Positions 1 to 7,384 of a stretch of 64,000 nt of DNA are shown here, piece after piece (position 1 is the first letter of the stretch; each line of letters opens with the position of its first letter). Position numbers and translations under genes: made by a program. Under the pieces are notes generated by a model. That model saw nothing but the letters and a program-made list of their open reading frames with translations. It was not told where the DNA came from and did no database searches. Origin of the DNA: Meridianimarinicoccus zhengii (GTDB lineage Bacteria; Pseudomonadota; Alphaproteobacteria; Rhodobacterales; Rhodobacteraceae); NCBI RefSeq assembly GCF_003254465.1, contig NZ_QDFI01000002.1:62001-126000 (forward strand), in the 5' to 3' direction.

Positions 1-439
1 GCCAGGATCCGGTCGGGAGGCGGGGAGAGGGTTGTCGTGCTCGTCATGCTACCCGCTTAGGCCGTGATCCCGCCCGCGTCTATCCAGTTTGCGCCCCAAG
101 ACAGCACTGGGCAACGGCTGTCTGCCTGCAGTCGGTCCATCGCTTGAGGGACGCACGACACGGGGCCGGCTGGCTCGCGGGATTTCGTTCCTAGGGCGGT
201 CCGCCGGGCGGTCCTCCTGACGCCGGTGTGCATTCCCGAGGATCGGAACTTCCACAGTGGCGCTCCGCCGGATGATGACGGCGTGGCCGAGGCGCGTGCG
301 CAGGTGCCGTCGGCGGTGCGCGTTCCGATCTGACCTGCCTCCGGGACCTTGCCAAGCGGGGTGGCACACGGGGCTGTCGCGCACCGTTTCATGATGGAGC
401 CGATCAGCCCGCCGGTGCGAACTTTGCGAGTAGGGCAGA
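1..439. other. Non-coding or decayed region, no gene recognised
   Basis: I find no convincing gene here. Short open frames exist on both strands, but their translations are arginine- and proline-rich, as expected of out-of-frame GC-rich DNA, and match no family I know. Two plus-strand frames end in this stretch (stops at 58-60 and 331-333) and could be tails of lost genes, but neither is identifiable. Together with the two gene fragments to the right, this looks like decayed sequence flanking a core gene block. Confidence 0.5.
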
Positions 440-748
440 CTACGAGTTCTTGTCGTCTCTCCCGCCCTCGAGGTCGAACGAGGCTTCGATGCCTTGAAGA
501 TATTCGAGCATCAAGTCACGCGCGGCTGCGCTGTCTCGGCGGCGTATCGCGGCAAGGATGGCCCCATGCCCGTTCGATCCGCAGCACGACACGCTTCTCG
601 ATTCGTAAAGCGACGCGACAAGCGACAGGCGTGCCATCAGGTTCTGCAGGATGTCGTGCAGGACCATTATCCCCGCCGGTCGTGCCAGCTCGAGGTGGAA
701 ATTCCCGGAACTCCGCCGGATTGCCTTGTTGTCGCTTACGGCTGTGAC
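440..748 (-). pseudogene. GntR-family regulator remnant (C-terminal FCD domain only)
   Basis: The minus-strand frame ending at the TAG at 440-442 reads through a stretch typical of the last helices of the FCD ligand-binding domain of GntR (FadR subfamily) regulators: FHLELA, then VLHDILQNLMARLSL, then GHGAILAAIRRRDSAAARDLM. Upstream of about 750 the same frame turns into arginine- and proline-rich nonsense. The N-terminal winged-helix DNA-binding domain and the first FCD helices, including expected metal-ligand positions, are missing. No start codon with a plausible ribosome site precedes the domain. What is seen is a clean C-terminus; that the gene was lost by deletion is inference. Such regulators normally control a nearby transporter or catabolic operon, which fits the ABC ATPase remnant just to the right. 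Confidence 0.6.
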
Positions 749-808
749 GAACGCCAGATCCGCGCGGCGCAGAGGCCAGTCGCGGCGACGCCTGGTCCAA
801 GGTCGGGG

Positions 809-1024
809 CTGTCCATCCGTGAGGTGTCCCATGCGGTCGACGGCACGCCAGCGCTGCAAGACGTCGTTTTTGATGTGGAGGCGAGCGAGGTCGTCGCCCT
901 CTCGGGGCCGAGCGAATGCGGGAAATCCACGCTTTTGCGCGCGATTGCATGTCTCCTGATCCCCGACCGGGGGGGCATCCTTCTGGATGGGCGGAACCTG
1001 CGGCAGGTGCCCGCACGTAGCCGG
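809..1024 (+). pseudogene. ABC transporter ATP-binding protein remnant (N-terminal part)
   Basis: About 72 codons on the plus strand resemble the beginning of an importer ATPase of the nitrate/taurine or spermidine type: LSIREVSHAV opens the first strand, GPSECGKST is a Walker A motif (normally GPSGCGKST), and ILLDGRNL is the usual loop before the Q-loop. After about 1024 the frame loses all similarity. The Q-loop, the LSGGQ signature, Walker B and the H-loop are all absent, and no start codon with a ribosome site stands before it. The glycine-to-glutamate change inside Walker A would itself damage nucleotide binding. Its head-to-head position with the GntR remnant suggests a former regulator/transporter pair collapsed by deletion. 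Confidence 0.6.
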
Positions 1025-1304
1025 GCGAGGCAGCCAACAACGCGCTGTGGGAGACCAAAAGAGACCTTGGGCAAGTTGAAGCGTGCGTTCGCCGAGCATC
1101 GATCCGACATCGCCGCGGGTCGATGGGAAGCGCCGGGGCGGCCGGGCGAAGAGCAGATCATCTGGCTTCTGACCGACAAGCAGGCAAAACTTGCTGCGGG
1201 GCGGCACGATGCCCTCGGACGGTCTCTTGAACGACGCCCGAACGCCACGCCTTCAACCAAGCTAGGTGCTTTCCTGTCGCCCGCGTCTCCGTTACACGGC
1301 GTGC
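1025..1304. other. Unassigned stretch upstream of pgsA
   Basis: The frame of the ABC remnant stays open here, but its translation (for example LGKLKRAF, then EEQIIWLLTDKQAKL) matches no ATPase part and no family I recognise. It could be a fragment of another lost gene. The pgsA promoter should lie in its right-hand end, but I cannot pick out convincing -35 and -10 boxes. Confidence 0.4.
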
Positions 1305-1898
1305 ATGATCTGGAACCTGCCCAATGTGCTGACCGTCCTGCGCCTTGCGTCCGCGCCGGCGCTGGCGCTTGTCTTCGTGGTCCTGCCGCGGCCCTTGTCC
1401 GACTGGGCGGCGCTGGCCCTGTTCGTCGGGGCGGCGATCACGGACTGGTGCGACGGGTATCTCGCGCGGCGCTGGAACCAGACCAGCCGTTTCGGTGCGA
1501 TGCTCGATCCGATCGCGGACAAGGCCATGGTCATCACCGCGCTGGCCCTTCTGCTTGCGTTGTTCCGTCTCGATCCCTGGCTGCTGGTGCCCGCAACGGT
1601 CATCCTGTTCCGCGAGGTGTTCGTGTCCGGCCTGCGCGAATTTCTCGGACCCGATGCACACCGGTTGAAGGTCACGCCGCTGGCCAAGTGGAAAACCACG
1701 GCGCAGATGGTGGCCATCACGCTGCTGTTCCTGTCGCTTGCCCTTGGCGGCCAAGACGATGCGCTTCCCGGCCAGGCGGCACGGGCGACCGGGGTTCTCG
1801 GTCTTGCCTTGTTCTGGATCGCCGCTGTCCTGACCGCGATCACCGGTTGGGATTATTTCCGGAAATCCCTGCCCTTCCTTGCCGAGCCGCGTCCGTGA
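1305..1898 (+). CDS. pgsA: CDP-diacylglycerol--glycerol-3-phosphate 3-phosphatidyltransferase
   Basis: This inner-membrane enzyme joins glycerol 3-phosphate to CDP-diacylglycerol, giving phosphatidylglycerol phosphate, the first committed step to phosphatidylglycerol and cardiolipin. The 197-residue product has the full CDP-alcohol phosphotransferase signature: D47, D50, G51, A54, R55, G64, D68 and D72. Several hydrophobic segments surround it. I start at the ATG at 1305 because the protein then begins MIWNLPNVLTVLR, the usual start of the family; the open frame extends 13 codons further upstream without support. moaD follows 55 bases later and may be co-transcribed. The gene is intact although everything to its left is decayed. 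Confidence 0.95.
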   Translation: MIWNLPNVLTVLRLASAPALALVFVVLPRPLSDWAALALFVGAAITDWCDGYLARRWNQTSRFGAMLDPIADKAMVITALALLLALFRLDPWLLVPATVILFREVFVSGLREFLGPDAHRLKVTPLAKWKTTAQMVAITLLFLSLALGGQDDALPGQAARATGVLGLALFWIAAVLTAITGWDYFRKSLPFLAEPRP

Positions 1899-1953
1899 TC
1901 CGATCCGGCTCCACGCCGTGCGAAGGTGACGGCTTCCAGACCGAGGCGCCGAC

Positions 1954-2223
1954 ATGACACCCGAACAAGACCAGACACTCGACATCCTGTATTTCGCCTG
2001 GGTCCGCGAACGCATCGGCGTTGCGCGCGAGCAGGTCACGACCTCCGCCGCTACGCCCCGCGCGCTTGTGGCCGAACTCGCCGCGCGGGACGACCGGTAT
2101 GCCGCGGCTCTTGCCGATCTCGGTGCCTTGCGCGTTGCGATCGACCAGACGCTGTCGGATCTCGATGCGTCCCTCGCCGGCGCACGCGAGGTGGCGATCT
2201 TTCCGCCCATGACCGGGGGCTGA
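1954..2223 (+). CDS. moaD: Molybdopterin synthase small (sulfur carrier) subunit MoaD
   Basis: MoaD is the ubiquitin-fold sulfur carrier of molybdopterin synthase. Its C-terminal glycine is adenylated and thiocarboxylated, and the sulfur is passed to precursor Z in the MoaE active site. The 89-residue protein opens with a beta strand (LDILYFAWVRERIG) and ends with MTGG, the essential free Gly-Gly tail. A GAGG stretch about 8 bases before the ATG can serve as ribosome site. moaE starts 8 bases after its stop, so the two synthase subunits form one transcription unit. Confidence 0.93.
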   Translation: MTPEQDQTLDILYFAWVRERIGVAREQVTTSAATPRALVAELAARDDRYAAALADLGALRVAIDQTLSDLDASLAGAREVAIFPPMTGG

Positions 2224-2231
2224 TCGGCGCC

Positions 2232-2702
2232 ATGGCCAGGGACATATGCCTACTTGATGGTCCCTTCGACCCCGGGGCCGAACTGACAGCCTTCACCGCC
2301 GCCAATCCGGGGGCGGGCGGGGTTGTCAGCTTCACCGGTATCGTCCGCGATGCCGACACGGGCGGGTTGCAGCACATGGAGATCGAGCACTATCCCGGCA
2401 TGACCGAGGCCGCGCTGGCGGATATCCGGGCACGCGCCTGTGCGCGCTGGCCGTTGTCCGGCGCCTTGATCGTGCATCGCCACGGCATCCTGCGCCCGGG
2501 CGAGGTCATCATGATGGTCGCCACAGCCGCGCGCCACCGCGCCGACGCCTTCGCCGCGGCGGAATACCTGATGGATTACCTGAAGTCCCGCGCGCCGTTC
2601 TGGAAGAAGGAAGTGACCGGAAACGGCGCCGCCTGGGTCTCGGCACGCGATGCGGACGAGGATGCGCTGGACCGCTGGGACCGACCGGCTCAGCCCGCGT
2701 GA
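2232..2702 (+). CDS. moaE: Molybdopterin synthase catalytic subunit MoaE
   Basis: MoaE forms the large subunit of molybdopterin synthase and converts precursor Z to molybdopterin with sulfur from MoaD. The 156-residue product contains the family landmarks GGVVSFTGIVRD (29-40), the VHRHG stretch (81-85) and the catalytic lysine region YLKSRAPFWKKE, with K118 and K125 as the likely active lysines. The frame is open upstream, but the ATG at 2232 gives the normal family length. Its last 13 bases overlap the end of the convergent gene on the minus strand. Confidence 0.95.
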   Translation: MARDICLLDGPFDPGAELTAFTAANPGAGGVVSFTGIVRDADTGGLQHMEIEHYPGMTEAALADIRARACARWPLSGALIVHRHGILRPGEVIMMVATAARHRADAFAAAEYLMDYLKSRAPFWKKEVTGNGAAWVSARDADEDALDRWDRPAQPA

Positions 2703-3019
2703 CCGGCCCGCCGCAATTCGGCGCGCAGCGCCTCGCTGTCATGCCGCGCCTCGCGCAGCCCGTCCATCGCCGCGCGCAACTCGGCCTCGGCCTGTGTCAG
2801 TTGCGCCCCCAGGCGCGTCTCGACCGCGATCCGCTCGGCCAGCGCCGCGTCGCGGGCTTCCTCGGCATCGTGCAGCGCTTCGGCCATCGCCTCCAGTTCG
2901 GACAGGTCCGATTTCGACACGTGCGACAGGCGGCTGACCAGCCAGTGGGTCAGGAATCCGAGCAGGAACGCCCCGAAGAGAAGGATCGCCGTCGCGATCA
3001 CGAGTTCACTGCGGTCCAT
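2690..3019 (-). CDS. Small membrane-anchored coiled-coil protein, unknown function
   Basis: I do not recognise this 109-residue protein. Residues 6-28 form one hydrophobic segment (IATAILLFGAFLLGFLTHWLV). The rest is a long charged helix rich in Ala, Glu and Arg with heptad-like spacing (EAMAEALHDAEEARDAALAER and onward), which predicts a coiled coil facing the cytoplasm or periplasm. Its start overlaps the end of the large OmpA-family gene by 14 bases, and its stop overlaps that of moaE by 13, so it is co-transcribed with the OmpA gene. The layout recalls small single-span envelope proteins such as LapA-type or DUF1049 proteins, but I would not assign it to a family. Confidence 0.7.
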   Translation of the reverse strand: MDRSELVIATAILLFGAFLLGFLTHWLVSRLSHVSKSDLSELEAMAEALHDAEEARDAALAERIAVETRLGAQLTQAEAELRAAMDGLREARHDSEALRAELRRAGHAG

Positions 3020-4919
3020 CTTCGCCGTCTCCTGCTGTCGTCGCCTGTTCTGCCGGGGGTGCGTCCTGCGATGCCGGGGCGGGCGGCCCCTGCAACGGGT
3101 AGCGCAGGCTGAAATCGATCCGGCGGTTCGCCTCGCGCCCGTCCTCGGTGTCGTTGTCCGCCACGGGGCGCTCCTCGCCATAGCCGACGGCGGTCAGCGA
3201 TCCCACCAGCACCCGTTCCGCCATCAGCGCGTTCAGGACAGCGTCGGCGCGGGCCTGGCTCAGCTCGGCGTTCATTTCGGCGCGGCCCTGGCTGTCGGTA
3301 TGCCCGCCGATCTCCATCGCGACGCCTTCGCAGTCGCGCAACGCCGCCGCGATCCGGCGCACGATCCCCAGTGCCGCGCCATCGAGCTCCGTGGACCCCG
3401 GCCCGAAGGTGATCTTGTTCCGCGCCTGTATCGCCTGCACGCGGCCCAGGCATTCCTCGGGCGTCGGAAGGGCGGCCACCGGATCAAGCTCCTCCGCGTA
3501 TTCGATGTCGATCTGAAAGGCCTCGGACGGGCCGAGCGCGGCTGTCAGCCGTGCCGCCAGATCCGCCTGCAAGGCCGGATCGCCCGTCGCGCCGGTCAGA
3601 AGGATCATCGCGGGGGTCACGCTCAGCCGTCCGCGATCCAGCCTGCTGAACGCGTCCAGCCCGGCCAGCACCCGCAGGCCCCAGCCCTCTGGCAGGTCGG
3701 ACCGGCGGCGCAGGGCGAGGGTCAGCCTGTCCGGGTCGAACCGCGCGGCAGCGAACCCCCCCACGAGATCGTCGGACATCGTATCCGGCAGCGGACCGCG
3801 CACCTGAACCAACCCCTCGGGGCTGCGCGTGGCCGAGAAGGTCGGCGTGGCCGTTCCGCCGGCCGCGGCATCGGCGCCGCCGCGGTCGGCGGGCAGGGTG
3901 ACGCGGTAACCCGCGGGCAGGTCGCGCTCCAACCCAGCGATGGCCGCATCGACCGCGGCGCGCGGGACGGTGGCATCCGGTGCCAGCGTCACCGTGATGT
4001 CCGACAGGGTGACCGCTCCCGCACCAAGCCCCTGCAGCGCCGCGATCGCCAGGGTCGCGACGCGATCCCAGTCGTCATCGGGTGCGCCATGGGCGACGGT
4101 GCAGTCCGCGGCGTCCTCGGGCAGACCGGCTGCCCGTGCCGCGGCGCGGATGCGCGCGGCACCGTCCGCGTCAGAGGCCGCGCAGGCGTCGAATCGTGCG
4201 ACGCCGTCGTCCAGTCGCAACCGCATCACGAAGGGCGCGAGGACCGGGCGCGGCAGCGACAGTTCCGTGGACAGTTGCCAGCCCTCGGGCAACGCGGCGG
4301 CAAGGGTGGCGGCGAGATCCTCGGCCTGCGCGCGGTCATGGGCGAGCCCGGTCACGGTGATGTCCCGGCCCGTGACGACGGCGCGCCCGTCGCGCAGCCC
4401 CGCGACCCCGGTGAGGGCAAGCCGGGTCGCCGCCTCCCATCCCGCGGGTTCGGGATCGGCGCTGACCGTGACGATCTCGGACGACGCGAGGCCGGGCGCG
4501 GTGTCCGCGATGGCGTCCAGGAACCGGGTTTCGCCCGCTACCCCGCCCGGCAGCAGCCCCATCGCCGTCAGCGTGTCGCCGGTGCGCAGCAGTTCAAGCC
4601 GAAACGCGGGCGGCGGCAGATCCTGCGCCGGGGCGACGGTGATGGCGTCGCGCAACTGGTCCGGATTGACCTTTTCCGACACGGCCCGCAATGCGCGGAA
4701 CCGCGCGGATTCGTCCGGCGCCGTGCCGCTGATCGTGGCCTGCAGCCCGTCGATGGACACGACCGCCCAGGAATGGCCGCCCTCGACCAGTTCAGCCGCG
4801 ATCGCGTCGCGGTTACGGGTTTCGATCAGGTCTGCGGCCTGCTGCGCACCCCAGACGCTTCCTGCCGCCGCCGCGGCCAGCGCGATCAGGCGCAGCACGG
4901 GTTTCAGGCTGGAACGCAT
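3006..4919 (-). CDS. Large OmpA-family envelope protein
   Basis: The 637-residue product has an N-terminal hydrophobic segment (about residues 6-24, signal peptide or anchor), a long alanine-rich middle with repeated alpha/beta units resembling BON-type modules (for example VVSIDGLQATISG), and a C-terminal OmpA-like peptidoglycan-binding domain. The latter carries KITFGPGSTELD, GHTDSQG and the closing NRRIDFSLRYP. It ends in an acidic, proline-rich tail. The likely role is to link the envelope to peptidoglycan. I start at the ATG at 4919, which has AAAGG five bases upstream; a TTG two codons earlier is less likely. The gene is translationally coupled to the small coiled-coil gene downstream. 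Confidence 0.85.
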   Translation of the reverse strand: MRSSLKPVLRLIALAAAAAGSVWGAQQAADLIETRNRDAIAAELVEGGHSWAVVSIDGLQATISGTAPDESARFRALRAVSEKVNPDQLRDAITVAPAQDLPPPAFRLELLRTGDTLTAMGLLPGGVAGETRFLDAIADTAPGLASSEIVTVSADPEPAGWEAATRLALTGVAGLRDGRAVVTGRDITVTGLAHDRAQAEDLAATLAAALPEGWQLSTELSLPRPVLAPFVMRLRLDDGVARFDACAASDADGAARIRAAARAAGLPEDAADCTVAHGAPDDDWDRVATLAIAALQGLGAGAVTLSDITVTLAPDATVPRAAVDAAIAGLERDLPAGYRVTLPADRGGADAAAGGTATPTFSATRSPEGLVQVRGPLPDTMSDDLVGGFAAARFDPDRLTLALRRRSDLPEGWGLRVLAGLDAFSRLDRGRLSVTPAMILLTGATGDPALQADLAARLTAALGPSEAFQIDIEYAEELDPVAALPTPEECLGRVQAIQARNKITFGPGSTELDGAALGIVRRIAAALRDCEGVAMEIGGHTDSQGRAEMNAELSQARADAVLNALMAERVLVGSLTAVGYGEERPVADNDTEDGREANRRIDFSLRYPLQGPPAPASQDAPPAEQATTAGDGEDGPQ

Positions 4920-5018
4920 GGGCAACCTTTCCGGATCGGGCGTGCGCGCCGTCTCTAGGGCGTCAGCCGCGTGTTGGCAATCGTGGCACCGGAAGCCCCG
5001 GCGGGATGCCGCGCATCG

Positions 5019-6005
5019 CTACGCGGGCCCGATGCCCGCCAGCAGCACCGCCACCGCGAAAGCCGCGACCACCAGCAGCCCCGCATCGCGGTTCGACCGG
5101 AACAGCCGCAGGCAGCCGTCGGTGTCGTCGATGTCGAGCCTGCGCAACTGCCAGTGCATGTGCGCCCCCATGGCGAAGGGGCCGGCCATGGCGGCAACGG
5201 CGGGCAGGCTCAGCCGCGGGAAGGCCAGCAGCACCGCCACCACGAGCAGCGCCACGGTCGCCACCTGGAACGCGCGCAGCCAGCGCGCCGTGTCGGACCC
5301 GAACAGCCGTGCCGTGGACTTGACCCCGATCAGCGCGTCGTCCTCGCGGTCCTGATGGGCATAGATCGTGTCGTAGAACAGCGTCCACGCGATCCCCGCG
5401 AGATACAGCGCCACCGCTGCCGGGTGCAGCGCGCCGTGATGGGCGGTCCATGCCAGCAGCGCGCCCCAGTTGAATGCCAGCCCCAGGAAGATCTGCGGCC
5501 ACCACGTGAAGCGCTTGGCGAACGGGTAGATGCACACGAGCGCGAGCGATCCTATTCCCAGCGCGATGGCCGTCCCGTTGAAGGTCAGCAGGATGCCGAA
5601 GGCCAGCAGCGACTGCGCACACATCCACGCGATCGCGGCGCGGACGCTCACCTGCCCGGACGGAATCGGGCGGCTGGCGGTGCGCGCCACGCTGCCGTCG
5701 ATGTCGCGGTCGGTGATGTCGTTCCAGGTGCAGCCCGCGCCGCGCATCAGCCACGCGCCGACGGCGCAGCCCGTCACGATCCATGCGCCCAGCCAGCCAA
5801 GCCCGCCGCCGCTTGCCGCCGACAGCAGCACCCCCCACCAGCACGGCAGCAGCAGCAGCCACATGCCCACGGGCCGGTCGGCCCGCGACAGCCGCAGGTA
5901 GGGGCGGGTGCCGGGCGGCGCGAACCCGTCCACCCAGTTGCCGCGCACCGCGTCGGCGACGCGGCCCTGAAGGGTCTGCTCTGGCGCTTGGCGCGTGTGG
6001 GTCAT
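5019..6005 (-). CDS. ubiA: 4-hydroxybenzoate polyprenyltransferase
   Basis: UbiA transfers the polyprenyl tail to 4-hydroxybenzoate, an early membrane-bound step of ubiquinone synthesis. The 328-residue protein is strongly hydrophobic with 7 to 9 likely spans. It carries both aspartate-rich prenyl-diphosphate motifs: NDITDRDID at 95-103 and DTIYAHQDREDD at 212-223. The start is the ATG at 6005, which stands back to back with the start of rsmE on the other strand (CATATG), so there is no intergenic DNA and each promoter must lie inside the neighbouring gene. The frame stays open far upstream, but that part is the shadow of rsmE. Confidence 0.93.
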   Translation of the reverse strand: MTHTRQAPEQTLQGRVADAVRGNWVDGFAPPGTRPYLRLSRADRPVGMWLLLLPCWWGVLLSAASGGGLGWLGAWIVTGCAVGAWLMRGAGCTWNDITDRDIDGSVARTASRPIPSGQVSVRAAIAWMCAQSLLAFGILLTFNGTAIALGIGSLALVCIYPFAKRFTWWPQIFLGLAFNWGALLAWTAHHGALHPAAVALYLAGIAWTLFYDTIYAHQDREDDALIGVKSTARLFGSDTARWLRAFQVATVALLVVAVLLAFPRLSLPAVAAMAGPFAMGAHMHWQLRRLDIDDTDGCLRLFRSNRDAGLLVVAAFAVAVLLAGIGPA

Positions 6006-6758
6006 ATGACTGCCTCCATGTCGTCCGATCCGTCCCGCGTGGCCCGAACCCGGCTGTTCATCGACCAACCCCTGGCCGAAGGGCAGGTGGTGGACTTGCC
6101 GCGCGACCAGGCCCATTACCTGACAGGTGTCTTGCGGCTGGGGGCCGGGGCCGCCGTGGCCGTGTTCGATGGCCGCTCTGGCGAATACATGGCCCAACTG
6201 GCCGAGGCGGGCAAGCGATCCGCCCGGCTTGCGGTCGGCGCGCGGACATCACCCCTGCGGATGCCGCCCGACCTGTGGCTGGTCTTCGCGCCGATCAAGA
6301 AGGCGCGCACCGATTTCATCGTGGAAAAGGCGGCCGAGATGGGCGCGGCCCGCATCGTGCCCGTGCAGACCGATTTCACCAATGCCGAACGGGTCCGCCG
6401 CGACCGGCTTCAGGCCCATGCCATCGAGGCGGCGGAACAATGCGGCGGCACGTTCGTGCCGCCTGTCGATGACCTGCGCCCCCTGTCGCGGCTGCTGGAC
6501 GACTGGCCCGAGGACCGCCAGTTGATGTTCTGCGACGAGGGGCTGGCCGGGCCGGTATCGGACCTGCCGGCCGCACCGGGGCCATGGGCCATTCTGATCG
6601 GGCCGGAGGGCGGGTTCAGCCCCGCCGAACGGACGCGGCTTCGGGATCATCTCAAAGCGCATCCCGTCAGCCTCGGCCCGCGCATCCTGCGGGCGGACAC
6701 CGCGGCTGTGGCGGCGCTGGCGCTGTGGCAGGCGGCACTCGGGGATTGGCGGGCATGA
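6006..6758 (+). CDS. rsmE: 16S rRNA (uracil(1498)-N(3))-methyltransferase
   Basis: RsmE methylates N3 of U1498 in 16S rRNA in the assembled small subunit, using S-adenosylmethionine in a SPOUT trefoil-knot fold. The 250-residue product has the N-terminal PUA-like part (ARTRLFIDQ, then DQAHYLTGVLRL) and the knot motifs EKAAEMGA, AAEQCGG, LIGPEGGFSPAE and SLGPRILRADTAAVAAL. An ATG at 6018 is an equally possible start, and neither has a clear ribosome site. The stop overlaps the start of the next gene as ATGA, indicating coupled translation. Confidence 0.93.
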   Translation: MTASMSSDPSRVARTRLFIDQPLAEGQVVDLPRDQAHYLTGVLRLGAGAAVAVFDGRSGEYMAQLAEAGKRSARLAVGARTSPLRMPPDLWLVFAPIKKARTDFIVEKAAEMGAARIVPVQTDFTNAERVRRDRLQAHAIEAAEQCGGTFVPPVDDLRPLSRLLDDWPEDRQLMFCDEGLAGPVSDLPAAPGPWAILIGPEGGFSPAERTRLRDHLKAHPVSLGPRILRADTAAVAALALWQAALGDWRA

Positions 6759-7303
6759 ACTGGTCCGCCTTCATCCGCCCCGAACTGCGCGCGGCCCTGC
6801 GCCGGTGGCGCGAGTCGCTGGCCGGTGCCGGGCTGTGCCTTGTGGCGTTCTGGGCATGGCTTGACGGCATCGGGATCGTCGCGTGGCTGGCCCTGCCGCT
6901 GGTCCTTGCGGGGGGTGCGCTGATCTGGACAGGGATTGTTCGTGGCCGGTTGCGTGGTCCCGGCACGGGTCCCGGCGTCGTGGACATGACCGAGGGGCAG
7001 CTTGCCTATTTCGGCCCGCTCGACGGCGGTGTCGTGGCCCTCGACCAGGTGCAGGCCATCGTGCTCGACCCGACCGGCAGGCCGCATCACTGGGTGCTGC
7101 ACCGCACTGGCGACCCGCCGCTGCACATTCCCGTGACCGCGAAGGGCGCGGATACGCTGATCGACGCCTTCGCGGCGCTGCCCGGGTTCCGGCTGGAACG
7201 CGCCCTGTATCTGCGCGGCCCCGGGCGCGACGGGCTGCGCGTGATCTGGCAACGCGACGCCACAGCGCCCGTGCCGCTGGCACCGGGGCGGCGGCTGGAC
7301 TGA
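6755..7303 (+). CDS. Hypothetical membrane protein
   Basis: I do not recognise a named family for this 182-residue protein. It has a basic N-terminus, then two closely spaced hydrophobic segments at about residues 23-39 and 43-62 (LCLVAFWAWLDGIGIVAWLAL and following). A soluble beta-rich C-terminal half follows (VVDMTEGQLAYFGPLDGG, then HHWVLHRTGD). This is the layout of a two-span protein with a cytoplasmic domain. It overlaps rsmE by ATGA and precedes gshA by about 80 bases on the same strand, so it probably sits in one operon with both. It appears intact, and its codon usage resembles its neighbours. Confidence 0.75.
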   Translation: MNWSAFIRPELRAALRRWRESLAGAGLCLVAFWAWLDGIGIVAWLALPLVLAGGALIWTGIVRGRLRGPGTGPGVVDMTEGQLAYFGPLDGGVVALDQVQAIVLDPTGRPHHWVLHRTGDPPLHIPVTAKGADTLIDAFAALPGFRLERALYLRGPGRDGLRVIWQRDATAPVPLAPGRRLD

Positions 7304-7384
7304 CCGGCGGCGGGCCGCGCCATTGACAGCCCCTGCGATCCGGGCCACCTGTGCGACCCGGAACAGGCGGCGGAGCAAAAGGGC

